DNA from: Bacteroidales bacterium UBA5197
GTDB taxonomy: Bacteria > Bacteroidota > Bacteroidia > Bacteroidales > Lentimicrobiaceae
Direction: 5' to 3'
DNA length: 64,000 bases
NCBI GenBank assembly: GCA_002412885.1
Contig: DHVX01000062.1
Location: 373,673-437,672, forward strand
Shown: in pieces, positions 44,095 to 52,304 of the stretch
Layout: each line of letters starts with the position of its first letter
How positions within the stretch are numbered: the stretch's first letter is position 1
Translations under genes and position numbers: made by a program
Notes under the pieces: generated by a model
The model's database searches: none
What the model was told of the DNA's origin: nothing
Seen by the model: only the letters and a program-made list of their open reading frames with translations

Positions 44095-44658
44095 TTACTT
44101 ATTGTTGAAATTGTTCATGGTATTACCTGCGCCTGAAGCAATATAGCTTTTGATCATTTCAACTGCTGCCGGAATTTTTTCCATGAAGATTTTTTCCTCA
44201 TCGCGTGTAAATCTGCCCAGCACATAATCTACCTGAAATCCTCTGGCAAAATTATTGCCGATTCCAACCCTTAGCCGTGGGAAATTATTGTGCCCCAGCA
44301 TTTCAATAATATTGTTGAGTCCATTGTGAGAACCTCCGCTTCCTTTGGTTTTTAGCCTGAAAATTCCTGGTTCAAGGTCAAGGTCGTCAACAACAACCAA
44401 TGAGTTTTCAATTTCAATATTCTCCATTGTTAACCAATAGCGGTAAGCTTTGCCGCTGAGGTTCATATAGGTTGTTGGTTTAATAATGACAATGGTTTTT
44501 CCTCTGAAACGGGCTTCAGCTTTAGCTGCCAGGCGGTCAGTTGTAAATTTCGCACCAAGATCGGCTGCCAATGCATCCGCAATTATAAAACCAATGTTAT
44601 GCCTGGTATTGGCATACTCATCACCAATGTTTCCAAGTCCGGCAATTAAATATTTCAT
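44095..44658 (-). CDS. pth: Peptidyl-tRNA hydrolase
   Basis: Releases peptides from tRNA that dropped off the ribosome. 187 residues. Motifs: YLIAGLGNIGDEYANTRHNIGF with the catalytic His, KPTTYMNLSG with the essential Asn, VVVDDLDLEPG with the catalytic Asp, and GSGGSHNGLNNI then FPRLRVGIG. Downstream of rplY and prs in the common rplY-pth order, though a very stable hairpin separates rplY from pth. Confidence 0.96.
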   Translation of the reverse strand: MKYLIAGLGNIGDEYANTRHNIGFIIADALAADLGAKFTTDRLAAKAEARFRGKTIVIIKPTTYMNLSGKAYRYWLTMENIEIENSLVVVDDLDLEPGIFRLKTKGSGGSHNGLNNIIEMLGHNNFPRLRVGIGNNFARGFQVDYVLGRFTRDEEKIFMEKIPAAVEMIKSYIASGAGNTMNNFNNK

Positions 44659-44692
44659 TGGTTGGTTGATGTTTTTGAGTTAGATTGAAATA

Positions 44693-44729
44693 AACCGGAG
44701 GCAGGAAAACTATTTTCCTGCCTCCGGTT
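44693..44729 (-). terminator. Perfect 17-bp hairpin between rplY and pth
   Basis: AACCGGAGGCAGGAAAA pairs fully with TTTTCCTGCCTCCGGTT around a 3-base loop. On the minus strand TTTATTT follows, so it can terminate or attenuate transcription from rplY into pth. Confidence 0.8.
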
Positions 44730-44752
44730 AAAAGGTTGTTTATGTCAGACTG

Positions 44753-45322
44753 TTATTTTCCCGGAGCTGCAGGCTCAACATTACGTGTTGATTGTACGGT
44801 AAGGATTACAGCACTCTTAACATCAAGGAATTCAACATTTTCAAGTTTGAGGTCACCAACTTTTACGGTTTGATTCAGGTCGAGGTTACTGATGGAAACT
44901 TCGATATCATCCGGCAAATGCTCAATTAGTGCTTTAACTTTGAGTTTACGGAACTTTTTGATGAGTTTTCCGCCGCGCAAAACACCGGGAGATGTTCCGG
45001 TTACACGAATAGGAATAGAAATAATTACAGGTCTTTCTTTGCTCAGTTCCAGAAAATCAGCATGTAAAATGCGATCACTTACCGGATGCGACTGGAGGTC
45101 CTGAAGAATTGTAAGATACTCTTTACCATCAACTTCCACGTTGATAAGGTGAGAATTCGGGGTGTAAAGAATGGGTTTAAAGCTGGTTTCATCCACTGCA
45201 AAGTGAATCTGTTCTTTACCACCATAAATTACACAGGGAACTTTGGCTGCAACACGCAAAGCTTTAGCATCTTTTTTCCCTACGTTCTCGCGAAGAGAAC
45301 CGCTCAATGATACTTTTTTCAT
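44753..45322 (-). CDS. rplY: 50S ribosomal protein L25 (CTC form)
   Basis: 5S rRNA-binding ribosomal protein. 189 residues: an N-terminal L25 domain (about 1-95, ALRVAAKVPCVIYGG, VEVDGKEYLTILQDLQ, HPVSDRILHADFLEL) plus the C-terminal TL5/CTC beta domain (about 98-180). This is the long CTC type rather than the short E. coli L25. It precedes pth in direction of transcription. Confidence 0.95.
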   Translation of the reverse strand: MKKVSLSGSLRENVGKKDAKALRVAAKVPCVIYGGKEQIHFAVDETSFKPILYTPNSHLINVEVDGKEYLTILQDLQSHPVSDRILHADFLELSKERPVIISIPIRVTGTSPGVLRGGKLIKKFRKLKVKALIEHLPDDIEVSISNLDLNQTVKVGDLKLENVEFLDVKSAVILTVQSTRNVEPAAPGK

Positions 45323-45369
45323 TTGTTTGAATTTTAATTAAGGTTTGATATTAAATAGCCCCAAAAGGC

Positions 45370-46305
45370 TTAGTCGAATTTAAAAAGAGTTGAGATTGAC
45401 TCATAGTTGTGTACTTTTCCAATGACTTCAGCAAGCAGACTGGCAGTACTCACTACTTTAATTACCGGACTTTCCCGTTTCAGGGGAATGGTATCGGTAA
45501 CCACAACTTCGGTAAAAGTTGATTTTTCAATCTTATCAATTGCATTTCCGGAAAGTACCGGGTGAGTGCAAAAACCTCTGACACTTGCAGCTCCCTTGTC
45601 AATCATAAGTTGAGCAGCTTTGCAAATGGTGCCTCCGGTATCAATGATGTCGTCAATCAGAATCACATCTTTTCCAACAACATCACCGATTAATTCCATT
45701 GTATCAACCTGATTGGCTTTTGAACGTTGTTTGTAGCAGATTACAAAGCTTGTGTTCAAAATTTTGGCGTAGGCTGCAGCTCGTCTTGTACCACCGGTAT
45801 CAGGCGATGCCATCACCATATTTGGAAGGTTAAGCTGTTTGATGTACGGAATAAAAATGGATGATGAGTAAAGATGATCAACCGGAACATCAAAAAATCC
45901 CTGAATCTGATCGGCGTGCAAATCTATTGTAATGATGCGTTGAACGCCGGCAGCTGTTAACAAATTGGCAACCAGCTTGGCAGCAATTGAAACTCTGGGT
46001 TTATCTTTGCGATCCTGACGGGCAAATCCGAAATACGGAATTACAGCAATGATGTGCCTGGCCGAAGCCCGTTTGGCAGCATCAATCATCAGTAAAAGTT
46101 CAAAAAGGTTGTCGCTTGGCGCAAAAGTAGATTGAACAATGAAAAGATCGTTGCCCCTCACATTTTCTTCGAAAGAAGGCTGAAATTCGCCGTCTGAAAA
46201 GTCTGTAACCAGCACATCACCCAGTTTCTTGCCGTAACTGACTGCTATCTTTTCGGCCAGATAACGGGTGGCTCTGCCCGAGAAAATGTTAACCACTGTT
46301 GACAT
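45370..46305 (-). CDS. prs: Ribose-phosphate pyrophosphokinase
   Basis: Makes PRPP from ribose-5-phosphate and ATP. 311 residues. FSDGEFQPSFEENVRGNDLFIVQS, the flexible loop FGFARQDRKDKPRVSI, IDLHADQIQGFFDVPVDHL and the PRPP-binding DVILIDDIIDTGGTICKAA are intact. ATG at 46305, with a TAGTTTTG box on the minus strand at 46349-46356 as a candidate -7. Confidence 0.97.
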   Translation of the reverse strand: MSTVVNIFSGRATRYLAEKIAVSYGKKLGDVLVTDFSDGEFQPSFEENVRGNDLFIVQSTFAPSDNLFELLLMIDAAKRASARHIIAVIPYFGFARQDRKDKPRVSIAAKLVANLLTAAGVQRIITIDLHADQIQGFFDVPVDHLYSSSIFIPYIKQLNLPNMVMASPDTGGTRRAAAYAKILNTSFVICYKQRSKANQVDTMELIGDVVGKDVILIDDIIDTGGTICKAAQLMIDKGAASVRGFCTHPVLSGNAIDKIEKSTFTEVVVTDTIPLKRESPVIKVVSTASLLAEVIGKVHNYESISTLFKFD

Positions 46306-46623
46306 TTTTGCTGATAGATAAGGGGTTAGAAAATCTGATTTGAGCGTGCAAAACTACAAATAAATTCCTGATAAAGGATAAAGATTTAACCCGAAGTGAA
46401 AATAACTCTCTAAGTACTTGATTTTTCGGCAAAATAGTATTACTTTTGCACCCCTTTTGAGGGAAGCAAAAGTAACATAATGCCAGAATCCGGCCATTAG
46501 TGAAAATTATTGCATGGTGCAATCAACGGCAAACTTACATTGTTTTTTAACTTGTCCGACAATTTTCTTAAAATCCCGGTGAGCCTGCTCAAAGGATTAT
46601 TCCAAACATAAACAAATTACCGA
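46306..46623. other. Divergent prs/queA intergenic region
   Basis: 318 bases. It holds the minus-strand prs -7 box, the queA promoter and its inverted repeat, then about 150 bases of leader with no recognised gene apart from a six-codon ATG frame at 46481. No known riboswitch was recognised, although queA leaders in other bacteria carry preQ1 riboswitches. Confidence 0.5.
46418..46448 (+). promoter_or_regulatory. Promoter of queA
   Basis: TTG (46418-46420) and TACTTTTG (46441-46448) are separated by 20 bases. The start codon is 176 bases downstream, so the leader is long. The -7 box is the left arm of an inverted repeat TTACTTTTGC / GCAAAAGTAA (46440-46449, 46466-46475). Confidence 0.65.
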
Positions 46624-47679
46624 ATGAAACTCTCTCAATTTCGCTATCACTTACCCAATGAACTTATTGCGAGGCAACCCGTAGAAAACCGTGATGATTC
46701 CCGGCTAATGGTGCTGAACAGAAAGAAACAGACCATCGAGCACAGAAAGTTCGGTGATATTCTGGAGTATTTTGGCGATGGTGATGTATTTGTGATCAAT
46801 GATACCAAAGTTTTTCCTGCCCTGCTTACAGGTGAAAAGGAAAAAACAGGTGCCAAAATCACTGTTTTTCTTCTCAGAGAGCTTAATGCTGAAGCCCGCT
46901 TATGGGATGTTCTGGTTGATCCTGCCCGAAAAATCAGGATTGGCAATAAGCTCTATTTCGGCGAAGACGATGCTTTGGTTGCCGAAGTTATTGACAATAC
47001 CACTTCACGTGGACGTACTTTGAGATTCCTTTTTGATGGCACTTATGAAGAATTTAAGAGAACCATCGAAAGCCTGGGCAAAACACCGCTTCCTGAAGAA
47101 TTGCAGGCTTTGCGTGAAATTATGCCTGAGGATAAGGATTGGTATCAGACCATCTATGCATCTAAAGAAGGTGCTGTTGCAGCACCTACCGCTGGAATGC
47201 ATTTCAGCCGCGAGCTTATGAAAAGACTCGAACTTAAAGGTTCTTCTTTTGCTTCTGTTACACTCCATGCCGGAGTTGGTAACTTCAGAGCTATTGATGT
47301 TGAAGACCTTACCAAACATAAAATGGATTCGGAAGAAGTCATTATTGAAGAACATGCCACCAAAATTGTTAACCTTGCCAAGGAAAATCGCAAGCAGGTT
47401 TGCGTTGTTGGTACCACTACCATGAAGGCTGTTGAAACTTCAGTTACCATCTCAGGCATGTTGAAACCTTACAAAGGCTGGTCAAACAAGTTTATTTTTC
47501 CTCCTTACGAATTCAGCATTGCCAGTAGCATGATTACCAATTTCCATTTGTCGCAATCGCCAATGCTAATGATGACTGCCGCTTTTGCCGACTTCGACTT
47601 CCTGATGAAGGCCTATAAAGAGGCTGTTAATGAGAAGTACCGCTTCTTTACATACGGTGATGCCATGCTGATTTTGTAA
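46624..47679 (+). CDS. queA: S-adenosylmethionine:tRNA ribosyltransferase-isomerase
   Basis: Penultimate enzyme of queuosine synthesis: moves the ribosyl of SAM onto 7-aminomethyl-7-deazaguanine in tRNA. 351 residues. FRYHLPNELIARQPVENRDDSRLMVL start, DVFVINDTKVFPALLTG, GAVAAPTAGMHFS and TLHAGVGNFRAI are the conserved motifs. Alone in its transcription unit, with a terminator behind it. Confidence 0.97.
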   Translation: MKLSQFRYHLPNELIARQPVENRDDSRLMVLNRKKQTIEHRKFGDILEYFGDGDVFVINDTKVFPALLTGEKEKTGAKITVFLLRELNAEARLWDVLVDPARKIRIGNKLYFGEDDALVAEVIDNTTSRGRTLRFLFDGTYEEFKRTIESLGKTPLPEELQALREIMPEDKDWYQTIYASKEGAVAAPTAGMHFSRELMKRLELKGSSFASVTLHAGVGNFRAIDVEDLTKHKMDSEEVIIEEHATKIVNLAKENRKQVCVVGTTTMKAVETSVTISGMLKPYKGWSNKFIFPPYEFSIASSMITNFHLSQSPMLMMTAAFADFDFLMKAYKEAVNEKYRFFTYGDAMLIL

Positions 47680-47704
47680 TCAGGGTAACCGATAAGATAA
47701 CTTT

Positions 47705-47728
47705 AGCCCCGTTTTAGGGGCTTTTTTT
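47705..47728 (+). terminator. Terminator of queA
   Basis: AGCCCC / GGGGCT with loop GTTTTA, followed by a T7 run. Confidence 0.9.
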
Positions 47729-47830
47729 GTGACTTTTTGGGATGACTCATTAAATTTGCCACCAAAGCACTAAAGCACTAAAATACACCAATTTAAGTTT
47801 GGAGTCTGGGAGACACTTTGGCAATTTGAC

Positions 47831-47878
47831 ACTTCGACAAGCTCAGAACGAAGACATTTTTTAACTAAATGGCATTGG
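47831..47878. repeat. Decayed half copy of the 42.3-kb palindromic element
   Basis: CTTCGACAAGCTCAG resembles the inner arm CTTCGACTCCGCTCAG, and ACATTTTTTAACTAAATGGCATT resembles the right terminal arm (TCCTTAACTAAACGACATT) with mismatches. The left terminal repeat and most of the loop are missing. Confidence 0.65.
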
Positions 47879-47885
47879 CTTGTCA

Positions 47886-47917
47886 TTTGTGAATTTGGTC
47901 GATTTCATGTAAGTTTG
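47886..47917 (+). promoter_or_regulatory. Promoter of ispD
   Basis: TTTG (47886-47889), 20 bases, TAAGTTTG (47910-47917). The TTG start codon lies 16 bases downstream of the -7 box. Confidence 0.7.
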
Positions 47918-47933
47918 CCTAAAAATCAACATT

Positions 47934-48620
47934 TTGACACGATATGCTTTAATTGTTGCCGGAGGCTCTGGTCAGAGAATGGGTGCACAGCAACCCAAGC
48001 AGTTTTTATTGTTGGCGGGCAAGCCGATGCTGATACACACGATTGAGGCATTTTCAAAAGCAGGAAAGTCTATCAATATTTTTCTGGTGCTTCCGGAAAA
48101 CCAGATACAGCATTGGGAAAGCCTTTGCCGTGAATATGATTTCAGAATACCACACAGCATTGTGACAGGAGGTGAAAGTCGCGGAAATTCTGTTAAAAAC
48201 GGGCTGGATTCGATAAATGCGAAGGATGGTTGGGTTGCGGTGCATGACGGTGTTCGCCCTTTGGTTGACAAAAACCTGATTAACCGGGCTTTTGCAGAAG
48301 CAGAAATGAAAGGCAACGCGATTCCCTGCGTTAAAGTAAACGATTCGTTGAGGCTGATCAGTGGTTCAGCAAACGTTCCGCTCGATCGCGAAAAAGTACG
48401 CGCTGTTCAAACACCTCAGTGTTTCAGACTTGACCTGCTTCGACAAGCTTACCAAAGGCCTGATTTTGATGCCTACACCGATGATGCTCAGCTTTATGAA
48501 GCCCAGGGATTTGATCTGGCATTTATTGATGGAAACAATGAGAATATAAAAATTACAACTCCCGCAGATCTTCTTGTAGCCGAATCCATTTTGAAATCGC
48601 GTTTTATAAACAACGAATAA
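47934..48620 (+). CDS. ispD: 2-C-methyl-D-erythritol 4-phosphate cytidylyltransferase
   Basis: Makes CDP-methylerythritol in the MEP isoprenoid pathway; dxs of the same pathway is 8 kb away. 228 residues. IVAGGSGQRMGAQQPKQFL nucleotide loop, VAVHDGVRPLV, IPCVKVNDSLR and the C-terminal DAYTDDAQLYEAQG, IKITTPADLLVAE. The start is unusual: after the in-frame stop at 47910 there is no ATG before the conserved loop, so TTG 47934 must serve. Confidence 0.95.
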   Translation: MTRYALIVAGGSGQRMGAQQPKQFLLLAGKPMLIHTIEAFSKAGKSINIFLVLPENQIQHWESLCREYDFRIPHSIVTGGESRGNSVKNGLDSINAKDGWVAVHDGVRPLVDKNLINRAFAEAEMKGNAIPCVKVNDSLRLISGSANVPLDREKVRAVQTPQCFRLDLLRQAYQRPDFDAYTDDAQLYEAQGFDLAFIDGNNENIKITTPADLLVAESILKSRFINNE

Positions 48621-48622
48621 GT

Positions 48623-48630
48623 TACCTTTG
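48623..48630 (+). promoter_or_regulatory. -7 box of the CDF transporter gene
   Basis: TACCTTTG consensus match, 33 bases before the ATG at 48664 and only three bases after the ispD stop. Confidence 0.55.
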
Positions 48631-48663
48631 TACTTACATCAGGTAAGCGATTTATTAATTTCA

Positions 48664-49536
48664 ATGAACAATAATCATAAACTTGCTCAAAAGGAGGGAT
48701 GGGTTTCCATAATTGGAAATATCAGTCTGTTTGCATTAAAGATGTGGGCCGGAATTGTTACGGGATCCATTGCCATTATTGCCGATGCATGGCATACATT
48801 GTCTGATAGCCTCACCTCTGTTGTTGTCATTGTTGGTGCAAAAGTATCGTCAAAGCCAGCCGATAACGAGCATCCTTTTGGACATGGACGAGCCGAGCTG
48901 ATTGCCGCTATGATTATCGGGGTAATGCTGAGTGTTGTGGCTTTTAGTTTTGTAATTGAGGGTATTTCTAGCCTGCGCGAAAGGAATGAAGTGAATTATG
49001 GAACGCTCGCCATTGTAGCTACTGTAATATCGATTGTTGCAAAGGAGGCTATGGCTCAATATGCTTTCTTTGTCGCACGGAAATCAAATTCCCGCTCAGT
49101 TAAAGCAGATGCCTGGCATCATCGGTCTGATGCCATTTCTTCAGTTGTAATCCTTGCCGGGATTTTACTTGGAAGCCATTGGTGGTGGATTGACGGAGTT
49201 CTTGGAATTCTTGTTGCTTTTCTCATTTTTTATGCCGCTTACGATATTCTTCGCGATGCCGTTCATCTGATGATGGGAGAGGTTCCTGAAAATGAACTGA
49301 TCGACTACATCAGAACTACTTGCAGCAAGGAAAGCATGCTCGACCTTAGGCCTCACCATATTCATGTTCATCGTTATGGTGACCACATTGAAATGACTAT
49401 GCACATTAGGTTACCTGATGATATGACATTGAATGATGCCCATGAAATTGCAACAAGAGTTGAATTAAGCCTGAAAACCGAGAAGGGAATTGACTGCACC
49501 ATTCACATGGAACCCGAAGGGCTTATTCACCGTTGA
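48664..49536 (+). CDS. Cation diffusion facilitator (CDF) metal exporter
   Basis: 290 residues from ATG 48664; further in-frame TTG start is less likely. Six membrane segments in the first 210 residues with zinc-site HxxxD motifs in ADAWHTLSDS and KADAWHHRSDA, EHPFGHGRAE between them, and a C-terminal cytoplasmic dimerisation domain (about 215-290) rich in His. It exports Zn2+, Fe2+ or similar ions by proton antiport. It converges with the GT2 gene with a 14-base overlap. Confidence 0.92.
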   Translation: MNNNHKLAQKEGWVSIIGNISLFALKMWAGIVTGSIAIIADAWHTLSDSLTSVVVIVGAKVSSKPADNEHPFGHGRAELIAAMIIGVMLSVVAFSFVIEGISSLRERNEVNYGTLAIVATVISIVAKEAMAQYAFFVARKSNSRSVKADAWHHRSDAISSVVILAGILLGSHWWWIDGVLGILVAFLIFYAAYDILRDAVHLMMGEVPENELIDYIRTTCSKESMLDLRPHHIHVHRYGDHIEMTMHIRLPDDMTLNDAHEIATRVELSLKTEKGIDCTIHMEPEGLIHR

Positions 49537-50665
49537 TTCTGCGGCCTTTCCATTTAACATTGATAAACTGGCCAGCCATTCCGGTAAAGGTGGTGTAAAG
49601 CGCAACCAATGGCTCTGCTGGCAAAAATGCCCACAGGTATTTCTGCTGACCTGAGAATTTTGCATATGCCATCATCAATGGAAAATCAATCAGCGTTTTG
49701 ATGAAAATTATTACCAGAGCTGCCGGCAGAAAGTGAATATTAACGATAGCCATGATTATCATAACGCTGATAAACGCATTCATCAACAAAACCGACAGTG
49801 CAGTTAAAATGGTTGGTAAATCTCGGTATGCTTTGCTTTTTGAAGTCCACCGAAGCCGTTGCTGCATAAATTCACCGAAATTATTTATGGGATTGGTGTA
49901 AACCATTGCATTTCTGTCCTTTACAAATGCTATTTTGTCTTTTCCGAACTTATTGGCAAATGCCATCATCAGAAAAATATCATCACCGGAAGCCAATTCC
50001 GGTTTAATCTCATTTTCAGATAGCTGTCGGTAAGCACTGAGCGAAAACCCAAGATTTGCGCCATTGCACATCATCGGGAATCCGGCGCCAATTGAGCCGG
50101 CACCTGAAGCCACCAGCGACATAAATTCGAGATCCTGTAATGTTTGAAATATCCCGCGTGGTTTATATAATGACACTGTCCCGGAAACAAAAACTGCCTT
50201 ATCACTGATGAATTTTGAAACCATTGATTTAATCCATCCTTGTTCGTGAAGGCAGTCAGCATCTGTGATTAGAATATATTCGCCTTTTACCTTTGTCAAA
50301 GCCAACCGAAGTGCAGATTTTTTGCCCGTCTGTTTTGTTTGTTTTAAGAGTCTGATATTGAAATTCGTATGATTTTCAATAAAATCCTGCGTTATGCCGG
50401 CGGTTTGATCTGTTGAATGATCATCAACAACAATGATTTCAATACGCTGAGGATTATAGTTTTGATTTGAGATGCTTTGAAGGCAGTTAAGTATGTTTTT
50501 TTCTTCGTTTCGGGCTGCAACAATTACGCTGATCATTGGCTCATCTTCCGGGACTGTATTTTGTTTCAGGTTAAACCACCCCCACGTAATCAGCATGATC
50601 ACAAGTGCATAAGCAATAGTGACCAAAACACAGACAATTAGAAAAACAGAATTTTCAAAGATCAT
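49523..50665 (-). CDS. Membrane-bound GT2 glycosyltransferase
   Basis: 380 residues. A first membrane helix, then a GT-A domain (about 45-290): VIVAARNEEKNILNCLQSI, VVDDHSTDQT, ITDADCLHEQGW with a DxD-like DAD, SGDDIFL, and QQRLRWTSKS, the Q(Q/R)xRW acceptor motif of processive GT2 enzymes. Two to three C-terminal membrane helices follow. It probably adds sugars to a polyprenyl or lipid acceptor. It overlaps the next flippase-like gene by 11 bases, indicating an operon. Confidence 0.88.
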   Translation of the reverse strand: MIFENSVFLIVCVLVTIAYALVIMLITWGWFNLKQNTVPEDEPMISVIVAARNEEKNILNCLQSISNQNYNPQRIEIIVVDDHSTDQTAGITQDFIENHTNFNIRLLKQTKQTGKKSALRLALTKVKGEYILITDADCLHEQGWIKSMVSKFISDKAVFVSGTVSLYKPRGIFQTLQDLEFMSLVASGAGSIGAGFPMMCNGANLGFSLSAYRQLSENEIKPELASGDDIFLMMAFANKFGKDKIAFVKDRNAMVYTNPINNFGEFMQQRLRWTSKSKAYRDLPTILTALSVLLMNAFISVMIIMAIVNIHFLPAALVIIFIKTLIDFPLMMAYAKFSGQQKYLWAFLPAEPLVALYTTFTGMAGQFINVKWKGRRINGE

Positions 50666-51677
50666 TTGGTTCGGTTTTTTTTATGAAGCTCAAACGATGA
50701 ATAAAAAAGATTCCCAACAGAGCAGGTATTGCAAGATTAATCGTCCAGATAAGTGTTGAAGCCGATAAAATTTCAGTGGATGAAACTATGCTTCCACCAA
50801 AAAAAAGGCCGATGAAATAAATTGAAACAGAGCCCCTGATTCCCAGATCTGCAAGTGCGATGGTTGGAATGGCGGCCATTACAAAATAAGTCATTGAAAT
50901 TAAGATCAATGCCTGAAAATACGGAATATGTAGTCCAAATGCCCTCAAAAGAAGATAGAACTGTCCTGAAAAGATCAGGTATCTCAACATACTCATTAGC
51001 AATACATTGATGAGGGTTCGCCTTCGGATACGTTCAATAACAATAATGTAAAGGTTAATCCGTCTCCACTTTGGCTTTACCATTTTGTAAAGTTTTCTGG
51101 TAATTATCGGAGCCCTGAGGAACATCATAATCATCAGAGTGCCAAGAAACAATGAAATTATGATTAGTCCGAGATACAAATAGATCAGCCAGGTTTCCGA
51201 CAATTCTGTGTATTTAGGTAAGAAAAACAGAAGTGCAATAAGTCCTGCAACCAGAGTAACCAACAGCTGACTGATACTTCCGGCAATTGTAAGCAATGAA
51301 CTTTTAACCCGGTTTGCTCTTTTAAGGGTGAAGATACGACCCAGGAAATCGCCTATCCGGTTTGGTGTAAAAAGGCTGAAAGTAATACCGGTAAAAACTG
51401 ATTTCAGAGCGTCGGACAGTGAAACATATTCGATATAGCTGATAAGCATCTTCCATTTAGCAGCTTCAATTACCCAGTTTAAGGGCATAAGCAGAAAAGC
51501 AATGCCCAGTAACAGCAAAAAATCTGTTGAGCGGAGATTATCACCGAATTGCTGTTTGAAAAGCGCATAGTCGCCGCTGGCGAATACCTGCCGGTAAATA
51601 AACCAGCATGCCATCGCAACAATTATTATCCGCGACAGCGTATTGAGGGTTTTCCTTAACTTTGCGTTGATTTTCAT
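50655..51677 (-). CDS. Lysylphosphatidylglycerol synthase TM-domain / flippase-like protein
   Basis: 340 residues from ATG 51677, with about eight to nine membrane segments of the LPG_synthase_TM (UPF0104/AglD-like) family: NWVIEAAKWKMLISYIEYVSL, SVFTGITFSLFTPNRIGDFLGR and the late ALADLGIRGSVSIYFIGLF are signature segments. Members move lipids or lipid-linked sugars. Coupling with the GT2 gene suggests a shared glycolipid pathway. Its start codon is only 19 bases from that of divergent ruvC. Confidence 0.88.
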   Translation of the reverse strand: MKINAKLRKTLNTLSRIIIVAMACWFIYRQVFASGDYALFKQQFGDNLRSTDFLLLLGIAFLLMPLNWVIEAAKWKMLISYIEYVSLSDALKSVFTGITFSLFTPNRIGDFLGRIFTLKRANRVKSSLLTIAGSISQLLVTLVAGLIALLFFLPKYTELSETWLIYLYLGLIIISLFLGTLMIMMFLRAPIITRKLYKMVKPKWRRINLYIIVIERIRRRTLINVLLMSMLRYLIFSGQFYLLLRAFGLHIPYFQALILISMTYFVMAAIPTIALADLGIRGSVSIYFIGLFFGGSIVSSTEILSASTLIWTINLAIPALLGIFFIHRLSFIKKTEPNDL

Positions 51678-51696
51678 ATAGCCTTTAAGCGGACAA

Positions 51697-52254
51697 ATGG
51701 CAGAAGAACGGATAATTCTTGGAATTGACCCCGGCACCCAGGTAATGGGTTACGGGCTTATCGCCGATAAAGGTAAGAAAATCGAACTGATCGCCCTCGA
51801 TGTGTTTAAATTCACAGCCAAAGATTCGCAGCCATTGCGCCTGAAAAAGATTTTTGAATCGGTTCTTGAGCTTATAGATACTTATCATCCCGATGAACTT
51901 GCCATAGAAGCTCCGTTTTATGGCAAGAATGTGCAATCGATGCTTAAGCTGGGTCGTGCACAGGGTGTGGCTATGGCTGCAGGTTTATATCGCAATATTC
52001 CTATTTTTGAGTATGCGCCGCGCAAAATAAAGCAATCCATAACCGGAAACGGCAGTTCTTCGAAAGAGCAGGTGGCAGGGATGCTTGGTAATCTGATGAA
52101 ATTGGATGATTCGCCAAAATTGCTTGATGCAACCGATGCCGTGGCAGTGGCGGTGTGTCACTATTTTCAGCGCAAACCAGCTGAAGCCGGTAAAGCTTAT
52201 ACCGGTTGGAAAAGTTTTTTAGATCAAAACCCGGGAAGGCTGATGAAAAAGTAA
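51697..52254 (+). CDS. ruvC: Holliday junction resolvase RuvC
   Basis: Cuts Holliday junctions during recombination. 185 residues. Catalytic acidic residues: Asp11 in GIDPGTQVMGYG, Glu in LAIEAPFYGKN, and the C-terminal pair in LLDATDAVAVAVCH. A TAACTTTG -7 box (51657-51664) lies inside the first codons of the divergent flippase gene, so the ruvC promoter overlaps that coding sequence. Confidence 0.96.
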   Translation: MAEERIILGIDPGTQVMGYGLIADKGKKIELIALDVFKFTAKDSQPLRLKKIFESVLELIDTYHPDELAIEAPFYGKNVQSMLKLGRAQGVAMAAGLYRNIPIFEYAPRKIKQSITGNGSSSKEQVAGMLGNLMKLDDSPKLLDATDAVAVAVCHYFQRKPAEAGKAYTGWKSFLDQNPGRLMKK

Positions 52255-52285
52255 ATTTTTCAGATGAAGCCTAAGCATTTTTCAA

Positions 52286-52303
52286 CCTGATTGTTTGATC
52301 AGG
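52286..52303. terminator. Weak hairpin between ruvC and the kinase gene
   Basis: CCTGAT / ATCAGG with a 6-base loop in the 50-base convergent gap; short stem, so weak. Confidence 0.35.
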
Positions 52304-52304
52304 A

